Positions 1 to 5,272 of a stretch of DNA of 5,272 bases are shown here, piece after piece. This DNA is from Bacillota bacterium (GTDB lineage: Bacteria > Bacillota > Clostridia > DSM-8532). How positions within the stretch are numbered: the first letter of the stretch is position 1; the number at the start of each line of letters is the position of its first letter. A program made the translations under genes and the position numbers. The notes beneath the pieces were generated by a model that was not told the DNA's origin, did no database searches, and saw nothing but the letters and a program-made list of their open reading frames with translations. Location: positions 1 to 5,272 of the forward strand of contig JAEXPO010000485.1 in the NCBI GenBank assembly GCA_023446675.1, in the 5' to 3' direction.

Positions 1-2727
1 CGTAGTGCGCTTAATCCCCGTACAGCCCGAAGCCAGACGCTCTATTTCGGCCCGGGTTCCCACCACATTCTTCTCATCCAGATATTTCTTTACAAAGCCA
101 AAGGCTGTTTTTTCAGCAATGGTGGCGATGGTGCCCGCACGGAAGGTATAGCCCTCACCGAAGAGCTCCTCCGTGTATTTGTGAGCCCTGGGCTGGTATT
201 CACCGGAAAAGTTAAGATCAATATCCGGCTCCTTGTCTCCGTCAAAGCCAAGGAAGGTTTCGAAGGGAATATCGTAGCCGTCCTTTATAAGAGGCTGCCC
301 GCAGCGGGGGCAACTTTTTTCCGGCAGGTCGAAGCCGCAGCCGATGGTCTTGTCCTTTTCAAAAAACTCGGAGAACAGGCAATGCCCGCAGCGGTAATGG
401 GCAGGCAGGGAGTTAACCTCCGTAATCCCGATAAGATAGGCGACGAAGGAGGATCCTACAGAACCTCGGGAGCCAACCAGATAACCCTCATCCAGGGATT
501 TCTTTACGAGCTTTTGAGCTATCATATACATTACCGAAAAGCCGTTTTTAATGATGGAACCCAATTCTCTGTCCACCCTGGCCCGAACCAGCTCCGGCAG
601 AGGCTCACCGTAAAGGGAGGCCACCTTCTCCTCGCTCATGCGCTTAATATCGTCCTCCGCACCCTCAATATGGGGAGGAAAGGTGCCGCTGGGAATAGGT
701 ATAACCTTTTCGATGCTGTCGGCGATGGCTACCGTATTGGTTACCACCACCTCGAAAGCTTTTTCTTCGCCCAAATAGGCAAACTCCTCAAGCATTTCCT
801 CCGTGGTGCGAAGGAAAATGGGAGCCTGGCGGCTGGCATCCTTATAGCCCTGGCCGGTTTGCAGTATTTCACGGTAAACCGCGTCGTCGGGATCAAGAAA
901 ATGGACGTCACAGGTAGCCACCACCGGCTTGCCCATTTTATCCCCAAGGGCCACTATGCGCCGGTTCAAATCCTTCAGGCCCTCTTCATCCGCCACCCGG
1001 CCTTCCCTTACCAGAAAGCCGTTATTGCCTGTGGGCTGAATTTCAAGATAATCGTACCTTTCGGCAATTCGTATAATTTCCTCCTCGGATCGATTCCTTA
1101 AAATGGCCTGAAACAGCTCTCCCGCCTCGCAGGCGGTGCCAATAATCAGGCCTTCCCTGTATTTGGAAAAAAGGGACCAGGGTATGCGGGGCTTTTTATA
1201 GAAATAATTAAGATGGCTTTCCGATACAATGCGGTACAGGTTCTTAAGGCCAGTCTGGTTTCTTACCAGAATGACCGCATGAAAGGTATCGCAGTTTTTA
1301 TAATCCAGAAGGCCCTTGGCGTCCATACGCTCCTCTGCAATGAGGTAGGCTTCAATTCCGTAAAGAATCTTTATGTCCTTGTCCTGCTTCTTTTTAAGGC
1401 CTTCGCTGACATCCTGCGCTTCAGGAAAGCCCTGCACCACGCCGTGATCCGTAAGGGCCACAGCCTTGTGCCCCCATTTGGCGGCCCGGTTTATGAGATC
1501 CTTAACCGGGGTAATGGCATCCAGCTGGCTCATCTGGCTGTGAAGATGAAGCTCCACACGCTTAACGGGAGCATTGTCGGTACGTGTCTTAAGCTCCACC
1601 TCAATAAGCTCAATATCCCGGGCCAGCATCACCAGCTCCTTGGCATACATATCGTACTGGGCCTCGCCGTTAACCTTCAGATGCTTGCCCTTGACCAGCT
1701 TTTCCCTTACCACGGACAGATCATCCTCCCGTGGAAAGAGCTTAACGGTAATGGAGGAGGAAAAGTCCGTCATATCAAAGGTTATGAGGATGCGTCCGCT
1801 TTTAAGCTCCTTTTCCTCAACCTTAAGCACCTGGCCTTCCACCACCACAAGCCCTGAATTAGTATCCACATTCACCATTCGGACGGTATTGCCCCTAACC
1901 CCGCGCCCATAAATAAGCCTGGGATTATTTTCGGACGGAGATCTGCCTCCCTTGCCACCTCGCGGACCGCCATAGCCGCCGCTTTGGCCATTTCCGCCGT
2001 TATACCCGCCATTGCCCTGATTACCGTTACCGTAGCCGCCATTGCCATAGCCGCCGCCATTGGAAGAGGAGGCATTTCTGCCCGAGCCGTTCTGGCCGTT
2101 GTAGCTGCCCTTGCCGTTACTGCCGGCTCCCCCGGTTTTAGGCGGAGGAGGCGCGCTTAACACCTCGGCAACCACCCGTGCCTCATTTTCCATCTTCTCC
2201 GTCATATAATCCACAGCCTTGTGCTCCGGAACAGGACAATTATTAAAGCTAACCTCCACATATTTTCCGAAAAGGCTTTTAAAGGCTTCCTCAAGGCATT
2301 TGCCTACCCCTGAAGCCAGCAGCATTTCGGAGGTTTGATTGGTGAGGGTCACACACAGGTTTTTCCCGGAAAGAGAATAGTCCGCTCCCTCTAAAAAGTC
2401 AAGCATATGGCCTTTTTCTCTGGCGATATGCTCCTTAACCATTTCCAGATGCCAGTCGGAAAGCTTGTCCGTCAGACCGGCGGCAAAATCAGGCTTAATT
2501 TGCACCTGTGCCTTGAAAAATTCCGACAGAGCCTTTTCCAGGCGTGAGAGCTGAGCTGCCCGGATTTCCTGATGAAGCTCCAGAGCAAGAATAATTTTCT
2601 TATCTGTCTGATGATAGAACAGCCGCGTTATGTATGCTTCCTTAAATGAGTTCTCCAGCTTTTCCTTATCCAAAACGCCTTTAAACGCCTCGCTAAGAGA
2701 AGACCTTCCGAGAACATCCTTATCCAT
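1..2727 (-). CDS. polC: PolC-type DNA polymerase III alpha subunit lacking the exonuclease domain (3'-partial: N-terminal 909 residues)
   Basis: This is the replicative DNA polymerase that extends DNA at the fork with the sliding clamp in Bacillota. The frame is open for 909 codons to the left edge, so roughly the last 400 or more residues (rest of palm, fingers, C-terminal region) lie outside. Domains in order: PolC N-terminal region (about 1-190), Gly/Asn-rich linker (193-269), OB fold (about 290-385, including VEEKELKSGRILITFDMTD), PHP domain (about 388-690), then the start of the palm. PHP motifs are HLHSQMSQLD (394-403), TDHG (426-429), YGIEAY (456-461), FHAVIL (482-487), C533 and CDVH (606-609). 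Palm motifs are GSRGSVGSSF (752-761), a four-cysteine zinc site (C780, C783, C806, C809) and PDIDLNFSG (834-842), with catalytic D835 and D837. The exonuclease normally inserted after YGIEAY is absent, and no FDVETTG-like motif occurs anywhere. The ATG at 2727 follows two in-frame TAA stops and a good ribosome binding site. Family assignment is very secure. Confidence 0.97.
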   Translation of the reverse strand, partial: MDKDVLGRSSLSEAFKGVLDKEKLENSFKEAYITRLFYHQTDKKIILALELHQEIRAAQLSRLEKALSEFFKAQVQIKPDFAAGLTDKLSDWHLEMVKEHIAREKGHMLDFLEGADYSLSGKNLCVTLTNQTSEMLLASGVGKCLEEAFKSLFGKYVEVSFNNCPVPEHKAVDYMTEKMENEARVVAEVLSAPPPPKTGGAGSNGKGSYNGQNGSGRNASSSNGGGYGNGGYGNGNQGNGGYNGGNGQSGGYGGPRGGKGGRSPSENNPRLIYGRGVRGNTVRMVNVDTNSGLVVVEGQVLKVEEKELKSGRILITFDMTDFSSSITVKLFPREDDLSVVREKLVKGKHLKVNGEAQYDMYAKELVMLARDIELIEVELKTRTDNAPVKRVELHLHSQMSQLDAITPVKDLINRAAKWGHKAVALTDHGVVQGFPEAQDVSEGLKKKQDKDIKILYGIEAYLIAEERMDAKGLLDYKNCDTFHAVILVRNQTGLKNLYRIVSESHLNYFYKKPRIPWSLFSKYREGLIIGTACEAGELFQAILRNRSEEEIIRIAERYDYLEIQPTGNNGFLVREGRVADEEGLKDLNRRIVALGDKMGKPVVATCDVHFLDPDDAVYREILQTGQGYKDASRQAPIFLRTTEEMLEEFAYLGEEKAFEVVVTNTVAIADSIEKVIPIPSGTFPPHIEGAEDDIKRMSEEKVASLYGEPLPELVRARVDRELGSIIKNGFSVMYMIAQKLVKKSLDEGYLVGSRGSVGSSFVAYLIGITEVNSLPAHYRCGHCLFSEFFEKDKTIGCGFDLPEKSCPRCGQPLIKDGYDIPFETFLGFDGDKEPDIDLNFSGEYQPRAHKYTEELFGEGYTFRAGTIATIAEKTAFGFVKKYLDEKNVVGTRAEIERLASGCTGIKRTT
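1921..2151 (-). repeat. Gly/Asn/Tyr-rich low-complexity linker inside PolC
   Basis: Residues 193-269 of PolC begin with a proline run (PPPPKTGG). They continue as irregular short repeats of the type GGYGN, NGGYGNG, GNGGYNGGNG and SGGYGG, ending in a basic GGPRGGKGGR patch before the OB fold. The composition is dominated by Gly, Asn, Ser and Tyr with almost no acidic or bulky aliphatic residues, so the segment is very probably disordered. In Bacillus subtilis PolC, as I recall it, the matching position is a charged helical-looking stretch. The codons are mostly GGC, GGT and AAT/AAC, giving a degenerate purine/pyrimidine-skewed repeat in the DNA. Nothing suggests a frameshift, because recognisable PolC sequence lies on both sides in the same frame. 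Confidence 0.9.
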
Positions 2728-2736
2728 TTATTAAGT

Positions 2737-2742
2737 TCCTTT
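2737..2742 (-). promoter_or_regulatory. polC ribosome binding site
   Basis: AAAGGA on the minus strand lies 9 nt before the ATG at 2727. Together with the two consecutive TAA codons directly upstream of that ATG, it fixes the PolC start. Confidence 0.85.
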
Positions 2743-2757
2743 CGTTTCCGTCATAAA

Positions 2758-2792
2758 GAACGCTAAAAGGGAATTCCCATTTTCTAACGTTC
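2758..2792 (-). promoter_or_regulatory. polC leader hairpin, possible attenuator
   Basis: In the polC sense the arms are GAACGTTAGAA and TTTTAGCGTTC. They can form 11 contiguous pairs including two G-U wobbles. A 3-nt bulge follows, then GGG/CCC closing an AATT loop (the DNA palindrome GGGAATTCCC at 2769-2778). The 3' arm is followed by TTT and then ATG, so it resembles a weak intrinsic terminator about 30 nt before the ribosome binding site and start codon region. The 5' arm overlaps a second small hairpin (2784-2802), so only one can form at a time. The pairing is seen in the sequence; a regulatory role is inference. As DNA, the imperfect palindrome could instead be a repressor operator. 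Confidence 0.45.
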
Positions 2793-2802
2793 CTTTTGTT
2801 AG
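2784..2802 (-). promoter_or_regulatory. Alternative small hairpin in the polC leader
   Basis: In the polC sense, CTAAC and GTTAG form a perfect 5-bp stem around the 9-nt loop AAAAGGAAC. Its 3' arm is part of the 5' arm of the larger hairpin at 2758-2792, so the two structures exclude each other. The loop contains an AAAAGGA sequence similar to the true polC ribosome binding site. The stem is short and may be incidental. Confidence 0.3.
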
Positions 2803-2813
2803 CCGATGCTATT

Positions 2814-2843
2814 ATTGTACCAAAGACCTGCCTCAAAACTCAA
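2814..2843 (-). promoter_or_regulatory. Candidate sigma-A promoter for polC
   Basis: On the minus strand, TTGAGT (2843-2838) and TACAAT (2819-2814) are separated by 18 bp. A TG precedes the -10 in the extended -10 position (TGGTACAAT). Transcription would start near 2807, leaving an untranslated leader of about 80 nt containing the hairpins described separately. This suggests that polC is transcribed from its own promoter here. Confidence 0.6.
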
Positions 2844-2871
2844 TGCCGGTAAGGCCGATTTAAGAAAAAAC

Positions 2872-2900
2872 ACGAAAGGCATGGAAAGACATGCTATAGT
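2872..2900 (+). promoter_or_regulatory. Candidate extended -10 promoter for the kinase gene
   Basis: TATAGT at 2895-2900 is preceded by TG in the extended -10 position (TGCTATAGT). At 17 bp spacing the -35 position (2872-2877) reads ACGAAA, a poor match to TTGACA, so the site would depend on the extended -10 element. Initiation near 2907 would give a leader of about 48 nt. Confidence 0.45.
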
Positions 2901-2934
2901 ATAAAAAGGAAATTACCCTTTTGAGGGTTGGGAG

Positions 2935-2950
2935 AAAGGAGTCCAAGGAG
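2935..2950 (+). promoter_or_regulatory. Double Shine-Dalgarno region of the kinase gene
   Basis: Two AAGGAG-type sequences precede the ATG at 2955. AAAGGAG (2935-2941) lies 13 nt away and CAAGGAG (2944-2950) lies 4 nt away. Neither spacing is ideal, but together they favour the ATG over an in-frame TTG at 2928 that has no ribosome binding site. Confidence 0.55.
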
Positions 2951-2954
2951 TCTT

Positions 2955-3869
2955 ATGAATAACATCTATACTTTTAACCCGGTGGAGGCTGAAAGCATCT
3001 CCAGGTGCTTTGGAAGTGACTTTTATAATAAGCTGCCGGAGCTTTTGTCCCTGTACAGTCAAAAATGGCATTTAAACGCTCTATCGCTCATCCCCTCCTA
3101 CTCCGCAGGACTGGTATTCACCTGTATTTCGGAAGAAAGAGGCCCATCCATTCAGAAGCTTGAAGACCCCAATTACCCCGATTTTACCGCTTACGCCTGG
3201 CATACGCTTCTTGAATACGGCGGCAAGGGCTTTTGCAAAGCTTATCAAGCCGATCTGGAAAAAGGAGCTCTTCTAATTGAGAGGATCCTTCCGGGAATTG
3301 CCTTAAGAGAAGAAACCGCTCTTGATAAAAGACTTTCCGTTTTTACGGGCCTTTATAAAAATCTCCACCAGGTACCGTCGGGAATTTACCGCTACCGCAC
3401 TTACCGGGATTGGGTGGTTCGTGTCACGGATAAAATGAAAGACAGAGAGGACTGCCGGGAACTGTACGGGTATATGGCTAAGGCCAGGGCCATCTTTTTA
3501 TCGGTGGAAGCTGAATATAAAACGCAGGTGCTGCTCCACGGCGACTTTCATCATGACAATATACTTCTGGGGAGTGACGGACACTATGTTCTTATAGATC
3601 CCAAGGGGGTTTTGGGCCATCCTGTTTTTGATCTGCCCCGATTTATCCTAAACGAGTTTGAGGATAATTTAACAAAAGAGCTTAAGGATAAGATCGCCTA
3701 TATTATCCGATACCTTGAAGGAGAGCTGAGTATACCTGCTCAAACCTTGCGCCGGTGCCTTTATGTTGAAACGGTTATGGCCCAATGCTGGGACGCGGAG
3801 AACACCACCTCTCCCGAAAGCCTTTTACGCCTTACCCAAGCGGCTGGCTTTGCGGATAGCCTGCTGTAG
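2955..3869 (+). CDS. APH(6)/hydroxyurea-type small-molecule phosphotransferase
   Basis: This 304-residue protein has the eukaryotic-like kinase fold of aminoglycoside phosphotransferases and is probably cytoplasmic. The Brenner-type catalytic loop HGDFHHDNILL is at 195-205, with catalytic base D197 and metal ligand N202. IDPKG at 214-218 supplies the second metal ligand, D215. The pairing of HGDxHHDN with IDPKG, plus the upstream EKGALLIERILPG (102-114), is the signature of the streptomycin 6-kinase/hydroxyurea kinase family (StrB-like, APH_6_hur) rather than of the APH(3') or choline kinase families. K68 (in SIQKLEDPN) is the likely ATP-binding lysine of the N lobe. The length matches full-length family members. 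The gene diverges from polC and ends before a terminator, so it is probably monocistronic. Whether it acts on an aminoglycoside, on hydroxyurea or on a cell metabolite cannot be read from sequence. Chromosomal relatives often have unknown substrates, and nothing around it suggests an acquired resistance cassette. Confidence 0.85.
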   Translation: MNNIYTFNPVEAESISRCFGSDFYNKLPELLSLYSQKWHLNALSLIPSYSAGLVFTCISEERGPSIQKLEDPNYPDFTAYAWHTLLEYGGKGFCKAYQADLEKGALLIERILPGIALREETALDKRLSVFTGLYKNLHQVPSGIYRYRTYRDWVVRVTDKMKDREDCRELYGYMAKARAIFLSVEAEYKTQVLLHGDFHHDNILLGSDGHYVLIDPKGVLGHPVFDLPRFILNEFEDNLTKELKDKIAYIIRYLEGELSIPAQTLRRCLYVETVMAQCWDAENTTSPESLLRLTQAAGFADSLL

Positions 3870-3963
3870 ACCTTCTTCAAGCCTTTTATTAGCCTTTCCT
3901 AAGTCTTTTGCAGCCGTTCTGCAATCTTCCCCTTATCACAGCGTTCTCAGCGCTAAAAGAACA

Positions 3964-3984
3964 TTAGCCCCCTCCGGGGGCTAA
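3964..3984. terminator. GC-rich hairpin, likely secondary terminator
   Basis: TTAGCCCCC and GGGGGCTAA form a perfect 9-bp stem around a TCC loop. On the plus strand it is followed by ATGACAAAA, with no T tract. On the minus strand it is followed by TGTTCTTTT, so it fits better as a backup terminator for the repeat-protein gene, downstream of the hairpin at 3990-4017. Confidence 0.6.
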
Positions 3985-3989
3985 ATGAC

Positions 3990-4017
3990 AAAAGGAGCTT
4001 TTTACAAAGCTCCTTTT
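3990..4017. terminator. Bidirectional rho-independent terminator between convergent genes
   Basis: AAAAGGAGCTTT and AAAGCTCCTTTT form a perfect 12-bp stem around a TTAC loop. The A4/T4 ends provide a short T run in both directions. It lies 120 bp after the kinase stop and 22 bp after the repeat-protein stop (which reads on the minus strand), so it can serve both. The rest of 3870-4039 holds only a small 6-bp hairpin (TTGCAG/CTGCAA, 3908-3924) and no supportable gene. Confidence 0.85.
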
Positions 4018-4039
4018 GCTATGAATATTTGTCTTTTAA

Positions 4040-5272
4040 CTATTCCGCCGAATAAGCAACCTTGACACGACTGCTTTCATAAGCTCCGGTGGAGGTTACA
4101 GTCACGTAGATATTCCCTGCGGAAGTACCCAACTGGCTGACCTTAATAATAACATAATCGTCATCCTCGGAAACAGTACCGGTTCCCAGCAGGGTTCCTC
4201 CCGAGGAAGCACTGTAGATATTCACCACATCGTACTCCGTAAGCCCGGTAACGGTGATTGTATCTGATTTTCCGGAATTATTAACAACCGTTATATCCGA
4301 AACATCCGGCGCATCGGAAGTACGTTCGGCGGAGTAGTACACCTTTGTTCTGGCGCTTTCCAGATATCCGTAAGACGTAACCGTCACATAGACATTGCCT
4401 GCGGAAGTACCCAGCTGTGAAATCTTTATAAGCACATAATCGCTATCGGTGACACATGTAGCCGAACCCAGGAGATTTCCGCCTGATGAAGCATCATAGA
4501 CTCTTATCACATCCTTGGCGTTCAGGTAGTTAACCTGTACAGAATCCGACATACCGGCATTGTTGCTTACCACAACGTTGCTTGCCGCAGGCTGTGCGGT
4601 CTGCTGCTCCGCCGTATAGGCAATCTGCACACGGCTGCTTTCCGCAGACCCGTGGGAGGTTACCGTTACGTAAACATAGCCTCCGGAGGAATCAAGCCCG
4701 GATACGGTAAGGGTTATTTCCGTTGCGTTCTCCGCTACCGTACCGCTTCCAAGAAGGGTTCCTCCTGTCGATTTGCTGTACACGCGCACAACATCATTAG
4801 GCTGAAGGAAGATTATGGTAAGGGTATCCGCAACAGATGCATTATTTGTTATCTGGACATTGGTGGACAGCGGTGTGCTCGTTGTCGACTCTGCCAGGTA
4901 GGCAACCCCTGTTCTTTCGCTTTCCAGCTTGTTAGGGCTGGTTACGGAAACATAGATATTGCCCGCCGTGGTGCCTAATTGATTAATGGTAACCGTTACC
5001 TCGGTTTCATCCTCATCGACGGTAGCCGTTCCCAGCAGCGTTCCGTCGGAAGCCGCGCTGTAAACTTTGACGATATCGCCCTCTTCCAGGTAAGAAACCT
5101 CCACCGTATCGGAAATCCCCGAATTATTGGTGACGACAACGTTTCCAAGAAGGGCCGGATCGGATTGCTGCTCAGCCGCGTAGGCAACGGCAATTCGGTC
5201 GCTTTCAAGCTTTCCGCTTCGCTTAACGGATACGTAAACATTACCGGCCTCGGTACCCAGCACCCTGTCTAA
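4040..5272 (-). CDS. C-terminal part of a large 94-residue-repeat protein, probably extracellular (5'-partial)
   Basis: The frame is open to the right edge and ends at TAG (4042-4040). The visible 410 codons are almost entirely tandem copies of a 94-residue unit. They are rich in Val, Thr, Ser, Asn and Gly, with alternating beta-strand patterns such as VYVTVTS and VxVYSASSGGTLLG. This is typical of Ig-like or fibronectin-like beta-sandwich repeats in Gram-positive surface or secreted proteins. Recurrent motifs per unit are VxNNxGxSDT, GDVVxVY, GGTLLGxxTV, QLGTxAGNVYVTVTS, ESxR and YxAE. The protein stops exactly at the end of a unit, with no LPXTG sorting signal, no S-layer homology domain and no C-terminal membrane segment. 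Any anchor or signal peptide must therefore be in the unseen N-terminal part. A GTG at 5263 is not a credible start, because it lies inside a repeat and the frame continues upstream. Function is unknown; adhesion or a structural spacer is inference. Confidence 0.8.
   Translation of the reverse strand, partial: LDRVLGTEAGNVYVSVKRSGKLESDRIAVAYAAEQQSDPALLGNVVVTNNSGISDTVEVSYLEEGDIVKVYSAASDGTLLGTATVDEDETEVTVTINQLGTTAGNIYVSVTSPNKLESERTGVAYLAESTTSTPLSTNVQITNNASVADTLTIIFLQPNDVVRVYSKSTGGTLLGSGTVAENATEITLTVSGLDSSGGYVYVTVTSHGSAESSRVQIAYTAEQQTAQPAASNVVVSNNAGMSDSVQVNYLNAKDVIRVYDASSGGNLLGSATCVTDSDYVLIKISQLGTSAGNVYVTVTSYGYLESARTKVYYSAERTSDAPDVSDITVVNNSGKSDTITVTGLTEYDVVNIYSASSGGTLLGTGTVSEDDDYVIIKVSQLGTSAGNIYVTVTSTGAYESSRVKVAYSAE
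4043..5170 (-). repeat. Four complete tandem 282-bp (94-residue) repeats
   Basis: Measured from one YxAE motif to the next, the complete units are 5170-4889, 4888-4607, 4606-4325 and 4324-4043. Each is exactly 94 codons with no insertion or deletion. A fifth, partial unit occupies 5272-5171. The copies differ at many residues and codons, so they are not recent duplicates. The most similar stretch joins the last two junctions, where QLGTSAGN(V/I)YVTVTS is nearly identical and the DNA shares CTGCGGAAGTACCCA on the plus strand. The third junction is the most divergent, with LDSSGGYVYV in place of LGTxAGNVYV. The third complete unit carries the only cysteine (SATCVTD). Confidence 0.92.

Noticed and set aside
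181..1101. Long plus-strand open frame of 306 codons
   Set aside because: It lies entirely antisense to the well-conserved PolC frame. Its product shows no recognisable domain, and it has no convincing ribosome binding site.
1261..1500. Frameshift or internal stop as an explanation for the missing exonuclease
   Set aside because: I translated the whole 1-2727 stretch codon by codon. It has no stop and keeps the PolC frame on both sides of the junction, so only a clean deletion or natural absence fits.
1213..1912. Two overlapping plus-strand open frames opposite the PolC OB/PHP region
   Set aside because: Both are shadows of the polC coding strand and give compositionally odd proteins without motifs.
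1872..2075. Minus-strand open frame in another frame across the Gly-rich linker
   Set aside because: Its Met/Ala-rich product is a by-product of the repeated Gly/Asn codons read out of frame.
2928..2954. TTG at 2928 as the kinase start
   Set aside because: There is no ribosome binding site upstream of it. The nine codons it would add overlap the two AAGGAG sequences that serve the ATG at 2955.
2955..3869. Kinase gene as part of a mobile resistance cassette
   Set aside because: No inverted repeats, transposase, integrase or attachment-like sites are seen on either side, and its base composition resembles that of its neighbours.
3763..3984. Plus-strand open frame overlapping the end of the kinase gene
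   Set aside because: It is an out-of-frame read through the kinase 3' end into the terminator hairpin, with no ribosome binding site or domain.
4043..5170. CRISPR array or DNA-level satellite
   Set aside because: The period is 282 bp with diverged copies and intact codon phase. It is a protein-level repeat.
5261..5263. GTG at 5263 as the start of the repeat protein
   Set aside because: It sits inside a repeat unit and the same frame continues to the window edge (residues LDR before it), so the gene is simply cut by the window.
4652..5272. Plus-strand open frames, and a short minus-strand one, across the repeat region
   Set aside because: They recur because the 282-bp repeats keep the same phase. 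The minus-strand repeat frame explains the region fully.

Overview
The window looks like chromosomal DNA of a Bacillota bacterium, probably a clostridial lineage. It encodes a PolC-type replicative DNA polymerase, which is characteristic of low-GC Gram-positives. It also has strong AAAGGA-type ribosome binding sites, compact intrinsic terminators and a repetitive, probably extracellular protein. Base composition is roughly balanced and I see no insertion sequence, tRNA, rRNA or CRISPR array.

Layout. Bases 1-2727 (minus strand) encode the first 909 residues of PolC, which runs off the left edge inside the palm domain. Bases 2728-2954 are a divergent intergenic region. It holds a candidate polC promoter, an approximately 80-nt polC leader with two mutually exclusive hairpins, and a candidate promoter for the next gene. 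Bases 2955-3869 (plus strand) encode a 304-residue small-molecule kinase of the streptomycin 6-kinase/hydroxyurea phosphotransferase type (APH(6)/Hur family). Bases 3870-4039 hold two tight hairpins that separate convergent genes. Bases 4040-5272 (minus strand) encode the C-terminal part of a long protein built of 94-residue beta-rich repeats. It is open at the right edge.

Most notable observation. This PolC has no 3'-5' exonuclease domain. In ordinary PolC a DnaQ-like exonuclease of almost 200 residues is inserted into the PHP domain. Here the two flanking PHP segments are joined by about 20 residues, in a single open frame. All nine positions expected to bind metal in an active PHP domain are present, so the PHP domain may be the proofreader, as it is in mycobacterial DnaE1. 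The same protein carries an unusual linker of about 77 residues rich in Gly, Asn and Tyr, between its N-terminal domain and its OB fold.

The three genes do not form an obvious pathway. polC and the kinase are divergently transcribed from a shared upstream region, and the kinase and repeat-protein genes converge on a terminator. I see no evidence of a defence system or mobile element. The candidate novelty lies in the polymerase architecture and its leader.
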